Part shown: positions 54,601 through 64,000 of the stretch, piece after piece
How positions within the stretch are numbered: the stretch's first letter is position 1
How the letters are laid out: every line of letters begins with the position of its first letter
From: Parasponia andersonii
Lineage: Eukaryota; Streptophyta; Magnoliopsida; Rosales; Cannabaceae
Reading direction: 5' to 3'
Length of the DNA: 64,000 nt
NCBI GenBank assembly: GCA_002914805.1
Contig: JXTB01000104.1
Coordinates: 860,987 to 924,986, forward strand
Translations under genes and position numbers: made by a program
Notes under the pieces: generated by a model
Databases searched by the model: none
Seen by the model: the letters and a program-made list of their open reading frames with translations, nothing else
What the model was told of the DNA's origin: nothing

Positions 54601-57600
54601 TGATATTTAAGCACAATAGAGAAATTTTTTTTGAGAATATTAGTCAGTAGAGGGGCTAATTATGCGCCAACCTCGTTGAAATTAGTTGCGATTGGGAAAA
54701 GTTCACTTATCTTTCACTTTTTGCTCGTGTAATTTTCATTTTAAGTGGGTAACTTCACGCACACAACGTGTGTGGATTTCTTTGAAGGAAATGTGTAATT
54801 TCACATTAACCAAATTAATCATTGATCGGTATAAAATTAAGAAGTAACCAAATTTCAATGCACGTGCCTCCGTAGTCCATATATATACATTTTTTTAATG
54901 TNATATATATATATACAGATAATACATTTGGAAGGAAATTTCTGTCCGTACACAATTATTTTTTAACGCAGCATCATTTAGAATGATAACAAAACAGATG
55001 GAAAAAAAAAAAAAATGAATTAGTAACAAAAATATGTACTTTATTATTATTATTATTTTTTCCATTTTGCAGATTGAGATGCTAGGTGGACAGAAAAATT
55101 AGACAAATACTCCGATTAAAGGTTTCTTCTTCGAAGTTACAACGTGAACCTTTTTTTTTTTTTTTTCATTCCCTTCCAATTCTTTGATAAAAGTCAATCA
55201 TTTCAGTCTTCAAGATTTATTTTCCGTACAGTGCTCTCAATTATTTTGAGCAATGAGACAGTGAAATCTCGAAATAGAAAGCCACAGTCATCCACAGGAA
55301 AAGAATTACGTAATTAATGTAGAATTGGCATAATGCAGCCACCTGGCAGATGTCATGAGATGGTGAACTTGCTTTCATAGCTTTTGTGAGTTGCAAAACG
55401 ACATATATCAAATTAGTGAATTTCCACATAGTTGCAAAACCTCAATTACTTCATACATCGTCTAAGTCTAACAAAACAAAATATTTGACAAACACTACTA
55501 CTCTAGTTAGCACTTGTGTACAGCCATAGGGCACTTGGACCATTACTGCTGGCTGCTAGTATTTGGAGAAATAAAGAGAAAAAAAAAAAAAACGCATAAT
55601 TAGGTAAACAGACCTTATACTCATGAGGTGACGTGACACAATTTGATCACTTTTGATCAAATTGTGGTATTCCCTCATGCTTGATCACTTTGGACAAATA
55701 ATTGTACCTCAATTGAATCATATACGTTTTTAAAAATTTCAACAAATCAGAATAAATTTTGTTTCTTCTTCAAAAATAGAACCACCAATGATAATTACCT
55801 AGTACTTATATAAATTTAGCATTAACACATGATTTTGTATTGGAATTGGTGTAATTAGTCTACTGAAAGTAGAGTTTTCTATATGAAGTAACTTAAAATT
55901 TTGTAGTATTCGGGGGAAAAAAGCTTTGCAAATTGCAATTAGTCACTAACCAATTTATCACTATGGCTCTCTTTGAACCTATAATTCTTGGTGGAAAAAA
56001 AATTTCATAGGGAAAAGTCAAAGAAAAGTAAAGTTGAAAATATTTTCCTAAAATTTTATAAAATACTATTTTAAAACTTTTCTTTTTTTAAAAAAAAAAA
56101 AATTAATTTATTTTAATTCTATATACTAAAAAATAACAATAAATCTAAATCTCGCTATGAAAAATTTCTCTCTCTAGTTTTATTTAAATCCAAACAAAAG
56201 AAAATGGAATTCTTTCTATTTTTTTTTCTTTTTCTAAAAAAAATTAGGTTCCAAACATGGCCTAAAAATAAAAAAGAAAAAAATATATTTGGTAAGAAGA
56301 ATAAAAAAATGGATTAGTGGAAAAAGAGTAAGAACACTAGCGAGGGGGTAGATTTTGACATGTATTATATGTATAGTTTAGTTGATTGCTAAGAAATATA
56401 TTGGGAAATAAAAAGCGAGTCCATGAATATAAGGATTTGAAATCAACGATTAAATTACATTTTATATCAGTCTAAGTTTGGGAACTATCCATGGAAATAA
56501 ATAAATCTAACGTGTATATCGAGTAAAATTTTTTTATAAATCAAAATAAAGTTAAAAATTTTGAAAACATAATTTTGAGTTGTCAGATTAATGAAAACTG
56601 AATGAAATTATAGATTTTTTGTTTTTGGGACTTTTAAGTCTTAAGACAGACAACAGGAAAAAAAAAAAGTGAAATTATTCTTTTTTTTTTTTTTAGTGAA
56701 AAGTTGGTTGGTGGTATCCAATATAGGGGGAAAAAAAAAAACAAATAAATAAATAACTCAAGCATGAGACCCAATATGAGCCATGTGAATCTAGTGCCGG
56801 CTTTTCTCTTTTGAGTGGGCCTAGTAAATAGTTACATTTTAAATAAAATAGAGAGTTTATGGCCTTTCACCAATAGTAAGAAGACACCTGGCTTGTAAAA
56901 TTCACCCGCTCGAGTCAAATACCACCTTTTTTTAAAAAAAAAAATAATAATAATAGAGTTAAATAGCACTTCTCTCCAATATAAGTAGGTAATTTGATGA
57001 TTTAGTGTTCTTTATTTTATTGTGTATGTTTAGATCTAAATTCAATCTTAAATTTAAATCAAACTAAACTTTGTTCTTATACGTGGGTGTTTCTTCACAA
57101 ATGACCACGAATAGTTGAATAGTATAAAAAGCAATAATAAGTTGATGAAGATTCTTCGAAACAGGGGGAAGAATGTGGGCGAGATTTGGAAAGAAGCAAC
57201 TCATTTTCAATTTCGGTAAATATGCAAAAATTGAAAAGTAAAAATAAAGCAAAAAAAGCATTGGAAAATTATCTGGTCTCCACAAAAAGAAGGTATATGA
57301 GCACGCTAATATCACCCAAAAGTAGGTAGAATGGAATTCTTATTCGCAAACAGCTGAATTATTAGGTTCAAAATTACTAATATAGGTTGATTGGCGTGAC
57401 GTTCTTACAATCTCACCAAGTCAAGCTTAAAATTTACATTCAGTATTAACATATACTATTTACTAATGTATTATATACTTCCAAATATTCTTCTTAGTAG
57501 AATAAATTTTGGTGTAACAAGTGGTCCTAAAAATAGGCCAAAATAGAAGAAAAAGACCCCACTGAGGCTAATTTTGTCTCTAGCTAGACTTTTTTTTTTC

Positions 57601-57949
57601 CAAAATATATTTTGTACGTATACTATGTATCATATAATATTACTCTTTTTGTTTATTGTAATCACATTTCTAGGACTAATAAAAAAATTTTGACCTCTTT
57701 TTGAACAATTTTACCTCTTTTCGACCGCTTTAGTCAAAAAAAAAAAATGAAGTTAGAAGTATTTGAGTAATCCTTTTTTTTTTTTTTTTTTTAAAAAAGT
57801 CAGCCTCGTAAAAAAGGTAAGAGACAAAATTTGGTTTCCTTATGATGCCATCCAAATCCCTTCTCTTCAACCGAACCAACCTGAGCCCAAAAGACATGAT
57901 TGGCGAGAAAATTAGGCATCTTTTTTTAAAAAGATTTTGAAAAATATTG

Positions 57950-58330
57950 TGAGTCAGTTTTTTTTTTTTCCAATTTCAGTATAGTATTTTTTAGAAAAAT
58001 ATTATTTTTTTAAATGGTCATTAGTTATCAATATTTGAAACTGATTATCGGTAATCAGTTATCATTTACTAGCTATAACATATTTTTTTTGTCCTTTTTT
58101 TTTTTTTTTTGTACTTTTTATTATTTTTCCTATTTCTATTTCTAGTTAACATACCTTTCTTCTCTTCATTTTTTTTTAACTTTAAATGCGTTTGGTTGCT
58201 AGTTATTATTTAATAATGATATTTCTCTAAAAATATTTAAAAAAAATGAAATTTATCTCAAAATTAGGGATACGGGATTTGGGAAAAAAAAAAAAAAAAA
58301 AACTGATCCACGGTATTTTTGTAATTGTTT
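57950..58330. repeat. Satellite-like patch related to the MULE interior
   Basis: It contains 'cattagttatcaatatttgaaactg', 'ggtaatcagttatca' and 'ttgctagttatta', similar in style to the 39960-40080 patch and to the satellite inside the MULE. Homopolymer T and A tracts frame it. Confidence 0.35.
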
Positions 58331-58429
58331 GTGTTTGTACGTAAAAGTCATGAAAACCCTATGATTGGCATTGCATGAAAGCCCAATTCCTTGAAACGAA
58401 AGGCCCAATCTAGTCAAAAGGCTGCGTTC

Positions 58430-58597
58430 TGCTGTGGTGAAGAAGAAGATTGAAGAAGAAGAAGAAGAGGGGCATGATCAGGACATCTGGGTCTGGGTAC
58501 ACGCCTGTTCGCCTACGAAAAGCAGATAGGTGCAGCTTGCTGTAGCCCGTAGTTGGGTCTATGGGTTGGGTGTGGACTCTGGATCTAATTCCTTCCG
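58430..58597 (+). promoter_or_regulatory. Probable untranslated first exon of the TRM9-like gene
   Basis: A GAA-rich, less AT-rich stretch ends at a donor (TTCCG then gtaaca, GT at 58598). In the frame that would join the coding exon, TAA at 58586-58588 stops translation, so coding must begin in the next exon. Confidence 0.45.
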
Positions 58598-58905
58598 GTA
58601 ACATTGTTTCTTTTTTTTTCCCCCTACTTTTTCTTCTTTACTCGGCTTCTTGTAACTGAATATGGCTGCTATTCATAGCACTCTCTGTATACATATAAAT
58701 GTGCATCTTTGTTTATATATATGTATACTTATGATTTTGATCTTTATGACGATGAGGAGGGAAATGGGTTTTGATTTTTGGACTGAAAATCGTATTCATG
58801 GTAATACTTGGACATTACCAATTTCCAAAATCATGGGCAGTGTCAAATTTCAGAGATAATGTATTAGCGTCTCCTTGAATTACTTTGTCACATAAAATGT
58901 TTCTT

Positions 58906-59077
58906 GGAGATGTCAACAAGTATATGTTGGCTAACATTCGTGTATTTGAAATCATGGTTCCATTAACCACGGTCGTTATTTCAGGTCATGTGTGGTTATT
59001 GGAGATATTGAATAAGTATAAGCTGACATTCATGTCTTCAAAATCATGGTTTTGATTAACAATGGTCGTTTTTTCAG
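58906..59077 (+). repeat. Tandem duplication of a 3' splice region
   Basis: Two units of about 95 bp (58906-59000 and from 59001) share 'ggagat', 'aagtata.g.tg.c', 'catggtt', 'attaac.a.ggtcgtt' and a pyrimidine tract with CAG. Each ends in a usable acceptor: AG at 58983-58984 and AG at 59076-59077. Confidence 0.8.
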
Positions 59078-59092
59078 GCGCGTTTCGTGCTT

Positions 59093-60598
59093 ATGATTTG
59101 TGAGTTCGTAAGACAAAATAGATATTTGCATGTGTCTGTGGAGAAGTTCTGCCTACCCATTTTCAAATTTGGTAGAGTCTTAAGTACTATGAGAGAAATC
59201 AAAGTAAAAGGAACTTCTAGTATGTGTAGTACTACTGTATCTGATGAAGAATCTCAAATCCCGCAATCTGAATCAATCAGTGACAACCAGGATTCACCCC
59301 TCGGTGTGAAATTCACTCCTGAAATAGAAAAGAAATATGTTCACCGTGTTTATGATGCCATAGCGCCCCATTTTAGCTCCACCCGCTTTGCAAAGTGGCC
59401 GAAGGTTGCTGCCTTTTTGTCATCCTTGCCTTCTGGTTCTCTTGTCCTGGATGCAGGGTGTGGCAATGGGAAGTACTTGGGATTGAATCCTGACTGTTTC
59501 TTTATAGGATGTGATATAAGTCATGCCCTTATAAAGATATGTGCAGATAGAGGGCATGAAGTTTTGGTTGCAGATGCTGTGAATCTTCCTTACAAGACTG
59601 ATTTTGGTGATGCAGCAATCTCCATTGCTGTTTTACATCATCTAAGCACAGAGAGCAGAAGAAAGAAAGCAATCGAAGAACTTGTCCGAGTTGTGAAAAA
59701 TGGTGGTCTAGTTTTGATAACGGTTTGGGCTGCAGAACAAGAGGATAGATCATTGGTTGCCAAATGGACTCCGCTTTCTCCAAAGTATGTGGAGGAGTGG
59801 ATAGGACCTGGTAGTCCTCATGATCGTAATTGTCCCTCATCCTTCAAATTGGAAAGTATCCCAGAAACTGAGGAGAATAGTATGGGACACATAAAAGATT
59901 TCAAGGATTTAACTTCTCGATCTGAAGATGATTCGGCAGCTTCTAATGATGTAAGAAATATCAACAATCAACAAGAGTATTTTGTCCCTTGGCACTTGCC
60001 TTATCATCGGGCCGAAGTCAGTGGTGCTTCTGCTTCTGCTCTTGAAAATGGCTTGGCAAAGAAAGATGATAAAAAGGGTGCTGTAGTGTACAACAGATAT
60101 TACCATGTCTTTAGCGAAGGCGAGCTAGAAAGGTAATACTTTAGTTCTTTAAAGATGTTTCAATGTCACTGATTTATAAGTCACCCTTTGTTATTTGAAC
60201 GTGTGTTTATCTACCCTTCATATTTTGCTATCAGTTGCTCAGATTTTTATATTGAGCCTCTATTCTTATTCCATCTGAATTATGCATTTAAATAGGAATA
60301 GATCTCTAGCAACTAAATTTTCAAAGAGGTACTTTTATACTCAGATTTCAGGATGCGTACTGTTGCTTTCAAGTTAATACATGTGCAAATGTTCCCTATC
60401 GGGTTTGTAGGGCTAAAAAGTAGAAACACCGATGGATGCGGTTATGCATAATCCCTGTTTAATTTTGTTTCTAAAGCTGTAACATATCTGTTTTCTGCTG
60501 TATTTTGTAGGTTAGTATTTGGCATGGAGAATGCGGTAGTTGTTGACCGGTTTTTTGACAAATCCAACTGGTGTGTCGTTCTTGAGAAGACATCATGA
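59093..60598 (+). CDS. TRM9: TRM9-like tRNA wobble-uridine carboxymethyl methyltransferase
   Basis: Two coding exons, 59093-60132 and 60511-60598, joined at phase 2, give 375 aa. It is a class I SAM methyltransferase: 'YDAIAPHFSSTRFAKWP' entry motif, 'LDAGCGNGKYLG' SAM-binding motif I at residues 119-130, 'FIGCDIS', 'ADAVNLPY', 'AISIAVLHHLS', and the C-terminal 'EYFVPWHLPYHRAEVSG' and 'VVYNRYYHVFSEGELER' typical of TRM9/ALKBH8. TRM9 methylates 5-carboxymethyluridine at tRNA position 34 with partner TRM112, completing mcm5U and aiding decoding of certain codons. The variable insert (about residues 225-300) differs in length among plants. The start at 59093 is chosen because the upstream frame is closed in the leader exon. 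ATG 59189 is an alternative that removes a basic, possibly organelle-like leader. The gene appears intact. Confidence 0.9.
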
Positions 60599-60940
60599 AG
60601 AATCAAATAGTTAAGGATTGAAGCTTTGAGATCTTTAACATACAGCCTGGAATAGCAACTTATTGGCCGTGATAGACAATGCAATGTATTTCGAATTGGG
60701 ATTTGAGGCACTTGTTTCATTGTTACATGTAGCATTGTTTCAGTGTTGGACTAATAGTGTCACTGAACAATGCTAACAACCTCAAATATGCAATGTCTGT
60801 TTTTTGTTAATTGCATTCTTTCTCAAGTGAAGGAAGTTTGTTCTATTACTCTGGGAGGCCACGGCGAACCTGCTGATTACTGGTCATGGTTGAGATTCTC
60901 TTTTCGAATCTATGACAGGGTAATCTCTAATTTATTGATA

Positions 60941-62166
60941 GGGTTTTTAGCATGTTTGCCCCCTAAATTTGTCGTGGTTTGACAATCTGGCCCCTGAAAA
61001 AAATTCTTAGCAATTAAGTCCTGAATTCTCAAAACAATGGCAATTGACCCTAATTTGTTAACAGCTATCAAATTACAAACAGACTTGTTCACGTGAGAGT
61101 CACATGGAGTATTTTTTTAAAGGTCCTTGTGGGTAATTTACTGTACCTAAGGGCTTAGAGAGAAAATAGAATGAGATTAGATTTTTTTAATTCAATTTTA
61201 AATTAATTGCAAGACTAGATAAGATTATATTTAAATTAATATAACTTTTCTCAAAATTAATTTAAGATTATCAATACCTTAATTGAAGTCTTAAAACTAA
61301 TTGAACAAAAATATCTAAAAGAAAAAGAACTAGTTGAATAAAAAGAAAAAGAAAACATCACAAGGGCTAAGTGAGTACGCCCAAAGGGACGTGTTCAGAT
61401 GGAAGCATTTGTGGAAGGCCCTAGCGAAGTAGTTTGGAATCAACGACTATGAGTTTGAGAAGGTGATGCTGCTGGAGCTGATGAAGGAGAAAAGGCCCAT
61501 TTGGATGAGATTGTAAAGAAAATTGCAAGTAACGAAAGTAGAAGAAGTGGGAGTTTGGTGGTTTACAAATTTCATTTTGGGAATGGAGCCATTGTTGGAT
61601 AGTATGAATAAGAGTAAAATAACATGGGTCCTTGGAGTTTAGGAACTCTAAGAAAACCTTCGACTCTTGGATTGATAAGATTCAAGCTTTACCAGATTAT
61701 GCCTTGGACTATTTCCCCATTACAATGTACAATGTATATCTCTAGTTTCTTTCTCTTTTTTTTTTTTTTTTTCTCCTTTGTTTTCCTTAAAAGCATGTCT
61801 ATGTTAATTTTGGAATTAGTCCATATCCAAGAGAAGTATTTTTAGATAACGTTAATTAATTTTGAGCAAAGTAAAATTAATTAAAATCTAATCTTATTTA
61901 GTTTTCAAATAAATTTAAAATTGAATTAAAAAAAACTCAATGTCATTTTATTTTCGCTCTAAGCTCTTAGGTACAGTAAATTACCAAGAATGACCTTAAA
62001 AAATGCTCCATACGACTCTCACATGACCAAGTCTGTTAGCAATTTGACGGCTGTTAATAAATGGGAGTCAATTGCCATTGTTTTGTAAATTCAGGGACTA
62101 AATTGCCAAGAAATTATTTTCAGGAGCCAGATTGCCAAAATCATGACAAAAACATGCCAAAAACCC
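60941..62166. mobile_element. Pack-MULE-like element, 1.2 kb
   Basis: The termini GGGTTTTTAGCATG (left) and, from the right in reverse complement, GGGTTTTTGGCATG. The flanks TTATTGATA (60932-60940) and TTATTAATA (62167-62175) differ at one of nine positions, fitting an aged 9-bp MULE target duplication. The inverted arms are about 280-290 bp and stay highly similar ('caatggcaattga', 'gtgagagtc', 'ggtaatttactgtacctaag', 'ttcaattttaaat'). Between them lies a gene fragment (61370-61715) and a T-run. Confidence 0.88.
61370..61715 (+). pseudogene. Captured fragment of a PRISE (3-oxo-steroid 5-beta-reductase-like) gene
   Basis: Translated pieces in shifting frames are collinear with the C-terminal part of PRISE/progesterone 5-beta-reductase-like proteins: 'DVFRWKHLWKALAK', stop, 'FGINDYEFEKV', 'LLELMKEKRPIWDEIV', 'KVEEVGVWWF', 'LLDSMNKSK', 'FRNSKKTFDSWIDK'. 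At least one in-frame stop (TAG near 61429) and two or more frameshifts break it, so it cannot make the enzyme. The family reduces enone substrates, with an SDR fold, and includes iridoid synthases. It lies wholly between the inverted arms of the MULE, so it was most likely carried in by the element. The parent copy is not in this window. Confidence 0.75.
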
Positions 62167-62175
62167 TTATTAATA

Positions 62176-63250
62176 TGTTCACGGCAAATAGTACTTAGAT
62201 TAGATTATAGGGAGAAAGGGTTTGAGATGTATTTGAAGGAAATATTTTTAACCAGAGCTCAGATATGAGTATTATGCATGTACCAGTTCGTGCAGTTGAT
62301 GCTCGTATTATTGCTAGAGTTTTTCTCTTTTTTTTTTTGTGGAAATTAATGCTAAAGCGGTGTTGACATTAGGAAAAAAAAGAAAAAAATCAAAACTGAT
62401 TCCATTGTGGAAGCATTTTCATTTATTAGATTTTTGTTTGAAACTTAGAGTAGCCTATAAAAGAAAATTGGAGAATTTTTACGAGAACATAAAATAAAAA
62501 CAAGTTTGTTGACTTCAAACGACCCACTGTGCCTAAATCAACCTGTTTCAAGTTCAAAAGGGAGACGCATGAAAACTTTGTATCAATAAAATGAAAAGCT
62601 GGTTTTTTAACATTAAAAACATGTCGTATTGCAAGAATGTCTTGTCGTTGTTGCTCATAGACATTGTCAAATCTTAAACGGAAAACGACATCTTGTTCAT
62701 AAGATTGACGACACTAAAAACTGCAAGCTTAAAGATAAATGCACGTTCATGGACCAAACAAAAACTTAAACTAACCTCAAGACGAGATATTATCTCATAC
62801 TTAAAACTTAAAGACAACATATCTTAATTAACAAACTGTATGTTTTATAAATTAAACATTTTTTTTAACGTAGACAACAGACTTTAGAAGTGATATGTTA
62901 TTCCAACAAAATCGCACTTTCTAACACAAATTGCCGCTTTTTGCATTTTTCTTTTTGGTATTTCAAACTCACTAACACAACTTTGGTATAGTTTTCTGTA
63001 AAAATTCTAGATTGAAACTGCCAAAGGGAAAAAGAAAGGTCGAGTTCCAAAACAATTGAGCAGGGCAAAACACGTATGGGGTGTGCTTTAACGTAAATTC
63101 AAACTGTAAGAATAACATAAGCTAAAACATTCTAGTAGACAGTAGTCATTGCCAAGACCTCCCTCTATTTTATTTTATTTTTCTTACTATGACATGGGGA
63201 GTTTATATATGTTGTATACTGTATGTATAAAAGAAAAAAGGCTACAAAAC
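62176..63250. other. Intergenic DNA and 3' side of the DUF547 gene
   Basis: No gene is seen. AT-rich sequence. The last 100-200 bases probably belong to the 3' UTR of the minus-strand DUF547 gene. Confidence 0.4.
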
Positions 63251-63721
63251 TCAGCAGTTCAAACGCCAGTCATAAGGCTGATATATCACCTTGAACTGAG
63301 AGTTGGCAAGAAACTCCAGTAAAGCTTCTGAGACAGCTTGGTCCAAGTAATTAGATATAAACTTGAGTACCTCTACCTCATTCTTACCAAAATCAGTGCT
63401 AAACCTGAGAATCCCATAATGAGAAAATATGAGGAATATTGTAGACTTTAAATCATCAACCCCCAAAAAGAAAGAAAGCACAAAAAATATTTTCCCTTGA
63501 TCTTGACCATAGTAAATAACTTACCATTTCAGAATCTTGCTAACTGACGCTACTTTGGCTTCGAAATCAATGATAACACCACCACTCCTTAGACAATTAC
63601 CGGCTGATTCCATCAACTCTTTGTCAATGTTTCCTGGAGAGTAGCATCTAAGAGCAGGCCCAGATTGATTACCAGAAACCAGAGCAAAGTGAATAAGAGG
63701 CTCCGGATAAGGAAGAGCCAC
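63251..63721 (-). CDS. DUF547 protein, C-terminal exons only (runs off the window)
   Basis: Two exons on the minus strand, 63721-63525 and 63404-63251, joined GT-AG in phase 2. They encode 'VALPYPEPLIHFALVSGNQ', 'PALRCYSPGNIDKELMESA' and, after the junction, 'FGKNEVEVLKFISNYLDQA' and the C-terminus 'VIYQPYDWRLNC'. The 'EPLIHFALVSG..S.PA.R.Y' block is the characteristic core of plant DUF547 proteins, which often carry an N-terminal leucine-zipper region (MIP1 type). Function is unknown. Only the last 116 or so residues are visible; I found no further exon between 63722 and 64000. Confidence 0.8.
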
Positions 63722-64000
63722 CTGATTGCAAAGACAATAAAATGACACGAGCTAGAGTAAATGCGTACAAAGAAAGTGTCAAAAATTCTATATTAAGGCA
63801 ATAAAACGGATTTGGAGAAACCTCTGTCTAACTGTTCTTTTTCTTTTTTTCATAGTGGACTACAAGTTGAACAGTTCATAATGTTGAGCATGTATAGTTT
63901 CACAACTTACACAAACGTGGCAACATTAGGGCCGATTTTAATAAACATCAAAAGATCATTTCTAATATCAAAATACGTATTGGAAGCAATGTCAACTTGC

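Larger units (their letters stand above)
51742..58420. other. Gene-poor region between ALD1-like and TRM9 genes
   Basis: I see no supported gene. It starts with the ALD1-like promoter, including an (AT)n tract at 51862-51913. Other contents are a family 2 foldback element (54133-54600), an ambiguous base (54902), a repeated 'attctaatcttatttcagtaaa' unit at about 53673 and 53738, and a satellite-like patch near 58000. Remaining sequence is AT-rich with homopolymer runs. Confidence 0.45.

Noticed and set aside
61624-61845. 73-codon plus-strand frame in the Pack-MULE
   Set aside because: Part of it is an out-of-frame piece of the broken PRISE fragment followed by a T-run, so it is not an independent gene.

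Overview
This is a nuclear window from a eudicot plant. The evidence is spliced GT-AG genes with AT-rich introns, plant-specific families (FAF domain protein, prenylated ubiquitin-fold protein, NT-C2 coiled-coil protein, ALD1-type aminotransferase), TATA and (GA)n 5' leaders, many (TA)n microsatellites, and abundant plant DNA-transposon debris. The genus cannot be fixed from the sequence alone. I saw no tRNA, rRNA, CRISPR array or known microRNA.

Layout. 1-8.7 kb: a single-exon FANTASTIC FOUR-like gene (4381-5460, +) lies between two oppositely oriented copies of one LTR-like repeat (about 1-1060 and 5676-8170). 9.6-30.9 kb: three adjacent genes, an F-box/kelch protein (10979-12400, +), a three-exon MUB ubiquitin-fold protein ending in a CaaX box (17964-19260, +), and a ten-exon 1,940-residue NT-C2/coiled-coil protein (29174 down to 20489, -). 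From memory this order matches Arabidopsis At1g22040-At1g22050-At1g22060, so it looks like an ancient conserved block. 31-42.4 kb: a transposon-rich gap. It holds a 3.8-kb Mutator-like element with a perfect 9-bp target duplication and a quasi-palindromic satellite inside, a hAT-like element, and two side-by-side copies of a MITE that sits in (TA)n tracts. 42.7-51.7 kb: a small unknown gene (87 aa, -) and an intact ten-exon ALD1/LL-diaminopimelate-aminotransferase-type gene (-) whose introns carry several transposons. 52-58.4 kb: gene-poor DNA. 58.4-60.6 kb: a TRM9-type tRNA wobble-uridine methyltransferase (+) with a tandemly duplicated 3' splice region. 60.9-62.2 kb: a Pack-MULE-like element carrying a broken fragment of a PRISE (steroid 5-beta-reductase/iridoid-synthase-like) gene. 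63.25-63.72 kb: the last two exons of a DUF547 gene (-) that continues past the right edge.

The genes are independent transcription units. By family knowledge they act in ubiquitin ligase adaptation (F-box/kelch), membrane-linked ubiquitin-fold signalling (MUB), possible organelle or vesicle tethering (NT-C2), meristem or plastid-related regulation (FAF-like), pipecolate-linked immunity or lysine synthesis (ALD1-like), and tRNA wobble modification (TRM9). The most interesting material is the transposon biology: a gene fragment captured by a MULE, a MULE carrying a private satellite, and a MITE family found almost only in TA microsatellites, including inside ALD1 intron 1.
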